A stretch of 21,154 nucleotides of DNA, taken from NCBI GenBank assembly GCA_037447655.1, contig JBBHKE010001781.1, forward strand, positions 126,001 to 147,154, read 5' to 3'. Every line of letters starts with the position of its first letter. The stretch's first letter is position 1. This stretch comes from Zygnema cylindricum (taxonomy: Eukaryota; Streptophyta; Zygnematophyceae; Zygnematales; Zygnemataceae). This document shows, piece by piece, positions 1-7,497 of this stretch. The notes beneath the pieces are model-generated. The model worked only from the letters and a program-made list of their open reading frames with translations. It ran no database searches and had not been told where the DNA came from. The translations under genes were made by a program, and so were the position numbers.

Positions 1-816
1 TATGCTTGAGAAATTCCAGATGGAAAATGCTAACAGCTGTACCACTCCCATGGACTTGGAAAAAGGACGTGATGGGAGTGTAGAAGGAGGAGTGATGATA
101 TTAGATGATCAAATGAATAGAGAAGAGAGAGAGTTTATGAAGACTATCCCTTATAGACAGGTCGTAGGAAGTTTAATCTATTTTATGAATTGTACCAGGC
201 CGGACATAGCGACAGCAGTTGGAGTACTCAGTAGGAGTCTTAATGATCATAGGAAAAGGGATTGGGAGGCAACCACTAGAGTCATGAGATATCTGGTAGG
301 ATCAAGAGAGTTATGGTTGCATTTGGGAGGGGAGCACATTGACATCACTACTTGGAGTGATGCCAGTTATGGGGACGCACCTATGAGACGATGCACTTCT
401 CGGTGTGTGTTGTATGTTGGGGAAGGTGCATGCTGTTGGAGCAGTAAGCAACAAAAGGTGGTTGCTCAGTCCACTATGGAGGCTGAATACATGGCCTCTT
501 GTTCTGTTGTGAAAGAGTTGATGTGGGTCAAGTCCTTGCTGCAAGAACTGGGGTATATGAAGGAGGGAGTGCATGAAGTGTTTTATGATAATCAAGCGGC
601 CATAGCAATTGCATCCAATCCAAAACATCATTTTAAGGCTAAACATATGGACATAAGATTAAGTTTGTAAGAGAAAAAGTTGAGAATAAAATAGTGAATC
701 TTGTATATAGATCTGATGAGGAAATGATAGCGGACATGATGACCAAACCTGTACCCTCGCCAAAATTAAAATACTGCAGGGAAAAATGTGGATTAAAAGA
801 AAAATTAAAAAAATAG
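1..816 (+). pseudogene. Ty1/copia pol 3' fragment (RT end and RNase H), frameshifted
   Basis: This is the C-terminal part of a Copia polyprotein that enters from outside the window. The open stretch 2-670 begins in the distal RT region; the YxxxVGSLIYFMNCTRPDIA block typical of Copia RT lies near residues 50-70. RNase H follows, with its acidic residues visible in WSDASY (about residue 118), STMEAEY (about 158) and the Asp of YDNQAAIAIAS (about 195). After KHMDIRL the frame breaks at about 662: the reading frame hits TAA at 668, while the +1 frame continues through a recognisable tail (MIADMMTKP, then KLKYCREKCGL) to TAG at 814-816. A one-base deletion explains this. The protein resembles the second Copia element at 7498-13163 across RNase H, but the LTRs differ, so it is a related, separate family. 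Non-functional as it stands. Confidence 0.9.
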
Positions 817-819
817 ACT

Positions 820-834
820 AGAAAATAAGGGGAG
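820..834 (+). promoter_or_regulatory. Polypurine tract of Copia fragment
   Basis: The purine run GAAAATAAGGGGAG ends directly before TGTTGAAATA, the 5' end of the LTR, four bases after the pol tail stop. This is the expected primer for plus-strand DNA synthesis. Confidence 0.75.
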
Positions 835-1036
835 TGTTGAAATAAGTAGCTTTTGTATTTTCTAGTTTAAAATAAATTAGCAGAAACATATATAAGAAAT
901 GATGGCAGCCTGCCTCCATCTCTTCTCTCTCTCCCCCATACTTGTTGTAGTCACTGAAAGAGAGAGAGAACGATGGAGCCATGGCTGCCTCAGCTCCATA
1001 TGAAGGACCAAAGAGTGACTTAAGTCACTCTCAACA
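835..1036 (+). repeat. 3' LTR of Copia fragment (about 202 bp)
   Basis: The LTR starts TGTTGA just after the polypurine tract. The best end is TCAACA at 1031-1036, which gives perfect 6-bp terminal inverted repeats with TG...CA ends. A TATATAA box sits at 889-895, only about 54 bp in, so U3 would be very short. CT-rich and GA-rich runs follow. A perfect 20-bp palindrome (AGAGTGACTT then its complement) occupies 1012-1031, overlapping the terminal repeat. The 5' LTR is outside the window, so the right boundary and target duplication cannot be confirmed; a longer LTR is possible. Confidence 0.6.
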
Positions 1037-1040
1037 AAAG

Positions 1041-1114
1041 GTTGAGTTCGGCAGGACTCGAACCCCCGACCGGTAGAGCGCCGCGTAGCCGTTAGCTCTA
1101 ACCAGTCTGTCGTA
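1041..1114 (-). other. Degenerate tRNA-like sequence (pseudo-tRNA or SINE head)
   Basis: On the minus strand a good B box (GGTTCGAGTCC, 1054-1064) lies in a T-arm-like context, and a D-arm-like CTGGTTAGAGC lies about 40 bp upstream at 1095-1105. An acceptor stem does not pair well and the D stem is broken, so this is not an intact tRNA gene. A TTTT run follows on the minus strand at 1037-1040. It is either a decayed tRNA gene or the head of a tRNA-derived SINE. It directly abuts the Copia LTR end. Confidence 0.45.
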
Positions 1115-1224
1115 GAAGTCCGTTAGATTATATAGGGTTTCATTCATATATAAACTGTTGTATAGTACCGAAATGATCTAACTGGAATATAAAACGAAAC
1201 GAACATAGAACTTGTCAAGGTTTA

Positions 1225-1303
1225 GTGCGAAACGTCATTTCGCACGAAACAAATGAAACAGACACTTTTAACGGTCGACATTTAATGTCGGATTTAATCC
1301 GAC
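1225..1303. repeat. Cluster of three short perfect inverted repeats
   Basis: 1225-1245 has 8-bp arms GTGCGAAA/TTTCGCAC around CGTCA. 1276-1290 has 7-bp arms CGACATT/AATGTCG around one T. 1287-1303 has 8-bp arms GTCGGATT/AATCCGAC around one T. The last two share GTCG (1287-1290), so only one can form at a time. Role unknown. Confidence 0.6.
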
Positions 1304-1471
1304 GGCGCACGTCGTTCCCGAGATCGCGGAATGATCACTTTGGATTTTATGGACGTGGCATGACGTGGCGCCGCGTGGAAGGATGACATTCGGTCGCGGG
1401 AATTTCGGAGGAAATACGGACAAGTGGAAAAATGACACGCGTCCACTCAAGAGCCTTGTCGTACACCGGCC

Positions 1472-1508
1472 GTACAGAAAGTACATCGGCCATAGTACCT
1501 TTCTGTAC
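1472..1508. repeat. Imperfect inverted repeat (GTACAGAAAGTAC arms)
   Basis: GTACAGAAAGTAC (1472-1484) and GTACCTTTCTGTAC (1495-1508) are inverted copies differing by one inserted base, with a 10-bp spacer. Possibly the remnant of a mobile element; no function assigned. Confidence 0.5.
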
Positions 1509-1838
1509 TTTACAGTAATACGATTGGTTCGTACTTTAGTAGATAGGGGTTGTGAGAGGGATTTAGGACTTAGGAAATATTTGGTAGACAGACACCTCTC
1601 TCTAAGAGAGCTTTGTATAAATTGGCATTTTTGCCGGCTCATAACTTATCGCCTGGTTGGCCGTTTTCAGTGATTCTTTTTGCTACGGACTCAGGGGAGT
1701 CCAAGCTACATAGGGATGCAGTCAAATTCTCAGTTTGCCTTTTTGGGCAGAAGTGGTCGTGGCTTAAAGTGGGTTAGTTAAATACTATGTAGAGGCTTCC
1801 TGTATTCTGTAGTCCAATGGAGGACACAGAATTGCAAA

Positions 1839-2067
1839 TGTTAGATTTCCTAGAAATCCGAGATTCGGCATGTCCCACTCTTGGGAAAATTGAGCCGGCC
1901 AGGGTTGGAACCTGGGACCTTTCACTTCAGCTGCAAACGCACTACCATTGTGCCACCAGCTCGATGTTGAGACTGGCGGGTCCGTACCCATTTATTACGG
2001 GCGGCTCGAGTATGGTTATTTCCATATTCTACCCCGTATTGGACCGGCTTCACGTGCCAATCCAACA
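1839..2067 (-). repeat. TRIM 3' LTR
   Basis: This is the downstream LTR in element orientation, adjoining the polypurine tract. It differs from its partner at 11 sites, including a B-box change (GGTTCCAACCC) that would weaken Pol III recognition. Confidence 0.9.
1892..1962 (-). other. tRNA-like cloverleaf inside TRIM 3' LTR
   Basis: This is the second copy of the same fold. Here the acceptor pairs 7 of 7 (GAGCTGG/CCGGCTC, one G-T). The anticodon stem TTTGC/GTGAA still pairs with two G-T. The A box reads TGGCACAATGG and the B box GGTTCCAACCC, so both promoter boxes have one substitution relative to the other copy. Confidence 0.7.
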
Positions 2068-2077
2068 CCCCCCCTCA
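2068..2077 (-). promoter_or_regulatory. TRIM polypurine tract
   Basis: Minus strand GTGAGGGGGG directly precedes TGTTGG of the 3' LTR. Confidence 0.75.
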
Positions 2078-2110
2078 CGGGAAAGCCGATCAAACCATCC
2101 GCAATCCCGC

Positions 2111-2124
2111 TGGCTCCGATACCA
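2111..2124 (-). promoter_or_regulatory. TRIM primer binding site (tRNA-iMet 3' end type)
   Basis: Minus strand TGGTATCGGAGCCA directly follows the 5' LTR end. It matches the common plant TGGTATCAGAGC site with one substitution. Confidence 0.8.
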
Positions 2125-2353
2125 TGTTAGATTTCCTAGAAATCCGGGATTCGGCATGTCCCACACTTGGGAAAATTCAGCCGGCCAGGGTTCGAACCTG
2201 GGACCTTTCACTTCAGCTGCGAACGCACTACCACTGTGCCACCAGCTCGATGTTGAGACTGGCGGGTCCGTACCTATTTATTACGGGCGGCTCGAGTATG
2301 GTTATTTCCACATTTCACCCCGTATTGGACCGGCTTCATGTGCCAATCCAACA
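2125..2353 (-). repeat. TRIM 5' LTR
   Basis: This is the upstream LTR in the element's minus-strand orientation, adjoining the primer site. It carries the better-preserved Pol III-type boxes (TGGCACAGTGG and GGTTCGAACCC) within the tRNA-like segment 2178-2248. Its right edge directly touches the first satellite bases. Confidence 0.9.
2178..2248 (-). other. tRNA-like cloverleaf inside TRIM 5' LTR
   Basis: A 71-nt minus-strand segment folds as a tRNA in the standard order. The acceptor GAGCTGG/CCGGCTG pairs 6 of 7 (one G-T). The D stem GCAC/GTGC is perfect around AGTGGTA. The anticodon stem TTCGC/GTGAA pairs 5 of 5 with one G-T, closing the loop AGCTGAA. A 5-nt variable region AGGTC follows. 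The T stem CCAGG/CCTGG is perfect around TTCGAAC. The A box (TGGCACAGTGG) and B box (GGTTCGAACCC) match the Pol III consensus, and a TTTT run lies 2-3 bases after the 3' end. The anticodon position reads CTG, but position 33 is G instead of the near-universal T, so normal decoding is doubtful. It is better read as a tRNA-derived promoter module than as a working tRNA gene. Confidence 0.75.
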
Positions 2354-3480
2354 ATTGTTACCTAACTTACACAAACTGTAACAAGAATTGTTACCTAAAT
2401 TACACAAACAATTAGCGATAACAAGAATTGTTTCCTAAATTACACAAACAATTAGCGATAACAAGAATTGTTATCTAAATTACACAAACTATTTGAGCTA
2501 AGAGAAATTGTTATATAACTTACGTAAAATGTTAGCGCTAACCTGAATGCTTATCTTACTTACACAAACTATTAGCGATAACAAAAATTGTTACCTAAAT
2601 TACATAAACAGTTAGCGAAAACAAGAATTGCTACCTAAATTACACAAATAGTTATAGTTAACAATAATTGTTACCTAAATTACACAAATTGTTAGCGATA
2701 ACAAGAATTGTTACCTGAATTACACAAACAGTTTGCGATAACAGAAATTTTTATCTAAATTATACAAATTGTTTGCACTAACAATAATGGTTACCTAAGT
2801 TACACAAATTGTTAGCGATTACAGGAATTGTTACCTAAATTAAACAAACTGTTAGCGATAACAAGAATTGTTACCTAAATTACACAAACAGTTTGCGATA
2901 ACAGGAATTGTCAACTAAATCAGCTAAATTTTTAGCGATAACAAGAATTGTTACCTGAATTACACAAACTGTTAGCGATAACATGAATTGATACTTAAAT
3001 TACACAAACAGTTTGCGATTACATGAATTTTTATCTAAATTATACAAAGTGTTTGCGCTAACAGGAATTGTTATCTAACTTACACAAATTTTTAGCGATA
3101 ACAGGAATTGTTATCAAACTTACACAAACTGTTAGCGCTTACCAAAATGTTTACCTAACTTACACAAACTATTATCGATAACAAAATTTGTTACCTACAT
3201 TACAAAAACTGTTAGCGATAAAAGGAATTGTTACCTAAATTACACAAACAGTTAGCGATAACAAGAATTGTTTTCTAATTTACACAAACAGTTAGCAATA
3301 ACAAGAATTGTTATCTAAATTACACAAATTGTTTGCGCTAACAAGAATTTTTATCTAACTTACACAAATTGTTAGCGCTAACAATAATGGTTACCTAACT
3401 TACACAAACAATTAGCACTAACAGGAATTGTTATCTAAATTACACAAACTGTTTGCAATAACAGGATTTTTTACCTAAAT

Positions 3481-4118
3481 TACACAAACAGTTAGCGATA
3501 ACAAGAATTGTTACCTAAATTAGATAAGCAGTTAGCGATAACAAAAATTGTTACCTAAATTACACAAACAGTTAGGGATAACAAGAATTGTTATCTAACT
3601 TACACAAATTGTAAGCGCTAACAATAATGGTTACCTAACTTACACAAACTTTTAGCATAACAGGAATTGTTACCTAAATTACACAAACATTTAGCGCTAA
3701 CATGAATTCTTACCTAACCTACACAAACTGTTAGCGATAACAAGAATTGTTACTTAAATTACACAAACTGTTAGCGATAACAGGAATTGTTATCTAAATT
3801 ACACAAACAGTTAGCGATAACAAGAATTGTTACCTAAATTAGATAAACAGTTAGCGATAACAAAAATTGTTACCTAAATTACACAAACAGTTAGGGATAA
3901 CAAGAATTGTTAAATTACTTACACAAATTGTTAGCGCTAACAATAATGGTTACCTAACTTACACAAACTATTAGCATAACAGGAATTGTTACCTAAATTA
4001 CACAAACAATTAGCGCTAACATGAATTCTTACCTAACTTACACAAACTGTTAGCGATAACAAGAATTGTTACTTAAATTACACAAACTGTTAGCGATAAC
4101 ATGAATTGTTATCTAAAT
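3481..4118 (+). repeat. 8-monomer higher-order repeat, two copies (319-bp period)
   Basis: Rare marks recur in the same order about 319 bp apart: TTAGATAA(G/A)CAG at about 3520 and 3839, then GTTAGGGATAAC, GCTAACAATAATGG, the 1-bp-short TTAGCATAACAGG, and CATGAATTCTTACCTAAC. Eight monomers with one 1-bp deletion give 319 bp. Confidence 0.8.
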
Positions 4119-4904
4119 TACACAAACTGTTTGCGATAACAGGAATTGTTACCTAACTTACACAAATTGTTACAGGAATTGCTACCTAAATTACACAAAA
4201 AATTTGCGATAACAAGAATTGTTTCCAAAATTACACAAACAATTAGCGATAACAAGAATTGTTATCTAAATTACACAAACTATTAGCGATAACAAAAATT
4301 GTTACCTAAATTACACAAACTGTTAGAGATAACAAAAATTGTTACCTAAATTACACAAAGAGTTTGCAATAACATGAATTCTTACCTAAATTACACAAAC
4401 AGTTATCGATAACAATAATTGTTACCTAAATTACACAAACTGTTAGCGATAACAAGAATTGTTACCTGAATTACACATACAGTTTGCGATAACAGGAATA
4501 TTTATCTAAATTATACAAATTGTTTGCACTAACAAGAATGGTTACCTAAGATACACAAATTGTTAGCGTTAACAGGAATTGTTACCTAAATTACACAAAC
4601 TGTTACCGATAACAAGAATTGTTACCTGAATTACACAAATAGTTTGCGATAATAGGAATTTTTATCTAAATTATACAAACTGTTTGCGAAAAGAGGAATT
4701 GTTACCTAACTTACGCAAATTGTTAGCGATAACAGGAATTGTTACCTAAATTACACAAAGAGTAAGCGATAACAAGAATGGTTACCTAAGTTACACAAAC
4801 TATTAGCGATAACATGAGTTGTAACCTAACTTACACAAATTGTTGGCGATAACAGGAATTGTTACCTAAATTACACAAACTGTTAGCGATAACAGGAATT
4901 GTTA

Positions 4905-5115
4905 TCTAACTTTTTTTATTTGGTAGGCTACAAGAATGCTTACCTAATTACGGTGTTAGCGATAAAGAATTGTTACCTAAATTACTTTTATGAAGTTGGC
5001 GTAACAAAATTAATACCTAAACTACAATTTGGCGATAACAAAAGTGGTACCTCAATTACACAAATATTTAGCGATAACAAAATTGTTCAAAATTACAAAA
5101 AAATAATTGCGATAA
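4905..5115 (+). repeat. Degenerate island within the satellite
   Basis: Monomer spacing and sequence become irregular here: a T-rich run (CTTTTTTTATTTGGTAGG) and several shortened units occur, with recognisable pieces such as GCGATAACA still present. The open frame 4899-5132 is a by-product of the lost stops and resembles no protein family. Confidence 0.7.
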
Positions 5116-5966
5116 CAGGAATTGTTATCTAAATTACACAAACTGTTTGCGCAATCAGGAATTGTTTCCTAACTTACTGAAACTGTTAGCGATAACAAGA
5201 ATTGTTACCTAACTTACGCAACTTGTAGCAATAATAGGATTTGTTATCTAAATTACACAAACTGTTAGCGATAACAACAATGGTTACCTAAGTTACACAA
5301 ACTGTTAGCGATAACATGAATTGTTACCTAACTTACACAAATTGTTAGCGATAACACAAATTTTCACCTAAATTACTCAAACATTTAGCGATTACAAGAA
5401 TTGTTTCCTAAATTACACAAATAGTTAGCGATAACAAGAATTGTTATCTAAATTACACAAACTGTTAGCGCTAACAAGAATGCTAACCTAACTTACACAA
5501 ACTGTTAGCAATAACAAAAATTGTTTTTGAAATAACACAAACTGTTAGCGATAACAACAATTGTTACCTAAATTACAGAAATAGTTAGCGATAACAAAAA
5601 TTGTTATTTAAATAATTACACCAACTGTTAGCGATAACAAGAATGCTAACCTAAATTATACAAATTGTTAGAGGTAACAAAAATTGTTACATTAATTACA
5701 CAAACCGTTAGCGATAACAAGAATTGTTATCTAAATTACATAAACTGTTAGCGATAACATGAATTGTTACCTAAATTACACAAATAGTTAACGATAACAG
5801 GAATTGTTATCTAACTTACACTAACTGTTATCACTAACAATAATGGTTACCTAATTTATACAAACTGTTAACAGTAACAAATATTGTGATCTAAATTACA
5901 CAAATTGTTAGCAATTACAAGAATTGTTACCTAAATTACACAAACAGTTAGCGATAACAGGAATTG

Positions 5967-6206
5967 TTACCTTAGTTACACAAACTTTAAGCGATAACAA
6001 GAATTGTAACCAATATTACACAAATTGTTAGCGATAACAAGAATTGTTGCCTAAATTACACATACAATTAGCGATAACAAGAATTGTTACCTAAGTTACA
6101 CAAATTGTAAGCGATAACAGGAATTGTAACCAATATTACACAAATTGTTAACGATAACAAGAATTGTTGCCTAAATTACACAAACAGTAAGCGATAATAG
6201 GAACTG
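5967..6206 (+). repeat. 3-monomer higher-order repeat, two copies (120-bp period)
   Basis: GAATTGTAACCAATATTACA occurs at 6001 and again at 6121, each followed one monomer later by the rare GAATTGTTGCCTAAATTACA. Confidence 0.75.
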
Positions 6207-7492
6207 TTACCTAAGTATAACACAAATTGTTAGCGATAACAAGAATTGTTACCTAACTTACACAAATTGTTAGCGCTAACAAGAATTTTTCCTTAACTTA
6301 CACAAACTGTTAGCGATAACAATTTTTTTTACCTAAATTACACAAAGTGTTAGCAATAACAGGAATAGTTACCTAAATAACACAAATTGTTAGCGATAAC
6401 AATAATTGTTACCTATATTACAAAAACACTTAGCGATTACAGGAATTGTTATCTAAATTACAGAAACTGTTTGCGGTAACACGAATTGTTACCTAAATTA
6501 CATAAACAGTTAGCGATAGCAGAAATTGTTACCTAACTAACACAACCTATTAGCAATAACAAGAATTATTACCTAAATTACACAAACAGTTAGCAATAAC
6601 AGGAATAGTTACCTAAATTACACAAACAGTTAGCGATAACAGGAATTGTTACCTAACTTACACAAACTGATTGTGCTAACAGAATTGTCATCTATTTTAC
6701 ACAAACTGTTAGCCCTAACAAAAATGGTTACCTAAGTTACACAAACTGTTAGCGATAACAAGAATTGTAACCTAAACTACACAAACAGTTAGCGATAACA
6801 AGAATTGTTATCTAAATTACATAAACTGTTTGCGCTAACAAGAATAGTTACCTAACTTACGCAACCTGTTAGCGATAATTGGAATTGTTATCTTACTTAC
6901 ACAAACTATTAGCGCTAACAATAATGGTTACCTAACTTACACAAACTGTTAGCAATAAATAGAACTGTTACCTAACTTACACAAACTGTCAGTGCTAATA
7001 GAATTTTTTACCTAACTTACACAAACTGTTAGCGATAACAAGAATTATTACCTAACTTACACAAACTGTTAGCGATAACAGGAATTGTTACCTAAATTAC
7101 ACAAACTGTTAGCGATAACAAAAATTGTTACCTAAATTACACAAAGTGTTAGCGATAATAAGAATTGTAATCTTAACTACAGAAACAGTTAGCGATAACA
7201 TGAATTGTGACCTAAATTACACACATTGCTAGCAATAACAGGAATTGTTATCTAACTTACACAAACAATTAACGCTTACAATAATGGTTACCTAACTTAC
7301 ATAATATGTTAGCGATAATAAGAATTCTTAACTAAATTACACAAACAGTTAGCGATAATAAGAATTGTTACCTAAATTACACAAACAGTTGGCGTTAACA
7401 ATAAGTGCAACCTAAATTACAGAAACAGTTAGCGATAACAAGAATTGTAACATAAATTACACAAAGTGTTAGCTATAACAAGAATTGTAGCC

Positions 7493-7497
7493 TAAAT
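7493..7497. repeat. Target site duplication TAAAT (left)
   Basis: TAAAT precedes the Copia LTR and is repeated at 13164-13168 after the other LTR. Removing the element and one copy restores the satellite CCTAAATTACAC. Confidence 0.9.

Larger units (their letters stand above)
1115..1838. other. Non-satellite spacer without a supported gene
   Basis: No convincing protein was found: the open frames here (for example 1365-1673 + and 1268-1642 -) overlap on opposite strands and show no recognisable domain. Base composition is more GC-rich than the satellite, with stretches such as GACGTGGCATGACGTGG near 1353. A TATAAATT motif occurs near 1616. It could be a decayed LTR or other old element, but I do not recognise it. 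Confidence 0.4.
1839..2353 (-). mobile_element. Complete TRIM (miniature LTR retrotransposon), 515 bp
   Basis: Two 229-bp direct repeats (1839-2067 and 2125-2353) flank only 57 bp. On the minus strand each begins TGTTGGATTGG and ends AATCTAACA, that is TG...CA with short inverted ends. The interior starts with TGGTATCGGAGCCA directly after the 5' LTR, a near match to the plant tRNA-iMet primer site TGGTATCAGAGC, and ends with the purine run GTGAGGGGGG directly before the 3' LTR. There is no coding capacity. This fits TRIM/SMART elements, which are moved by enzymes of other elements. By eye the LTRs differ at 11 of 229 positions (about 95% identical), so insertion is not recent. No clear 5-bp target duplication is seen (GCAAA on the left, ATTGT on the right). 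It marks the left edge of the satellite array. Confidence 0.9.
2354..7497 (+). repeat. 40-bp tandem satellite array, left block (about 128 monomers)
   Basis: The monomer consensus has a first half TTACCTAAATTACACAAACT (or ...ACA) and a second half GTTAGCGATAACAAGAATTG. Copies follow head to tail in one orientation with occasional 1-8 bp indels, for example a shortened unit at 4150-4182. Common variants are TTATCT for TTACCT, AACTT for AAATT, GCGCTAAC for GCGATAAC, and AATAATGG or AGGAATTG for AAGAATTG. Stop codons recur in every frame and no gene was seen. Divergence between neighbours is mostly a few positions per monomer. The left edge coincides with the TRIM element; the right edge is the Copia insertion at 7498. 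Confidence 0.97.

Noticed and set aside
311-646. 111-aa minus-strand frame over the first Copia fragment
   Set aside because: It is antisense to a clear RNase H frame and has no domain of its own.
835-1260. Longer first LTR ending at AATGAAACA (1260)
   Set aside because: The ends would be less well paired than TGTTGA...TCAACA at 1036 and would enclose the tRNA-like sequence; kept only as a residual possibility.
2178-2248. A functional tRNA-Gln (CUG) gene
   Set aside because: Position 33 is G instead of T, the acceptor end is mismatched in this copy, and the segment is inside a retrotransposon LTR; kept only as tRNA-like.
1839-2353. Cassandra element with 5S rRNA promoter
   Set aside because: The LTR shows tRNA-type A and B boxes and a cloverleaf; I could not find 5S-like A, IE and C boxes.
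1817-2381. Open frames 1817-2365, 1948-2130, 2124-2381 and 1785-1991 as genes
   Set aside because: They are translations of the duplicated TRIM LTRs and repeat the same peptide; the TRIM structure explains the sequence fully.
2354-2433. Origin of the 40-bp monomer by duplication of a 20-bp unit
   Set aside because: Aligning the two halves gives only about 8 matches in 19, near expectation for such base composition.
4899-5132. 77-aa open frame in the satellite
   Set aside because: It lies in a degenerate satellite patch, reads translated repeat pieces, and resembles no family.
2354-7497. CRISPR-like regular repeats
   Set aside because: The 40-bp units are directly tandem with no unique spacers, the sequence is clearly eukaryotic, and no cas genes are present.
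2354-7497. Degenerate telomere repeat, because each monomer contains CCTAAA
   Set aside because: The unit is 40 bp, the motif occurs once per unit and there are no runs of CCCTAAA; the resemblance is six AT-rich bases.
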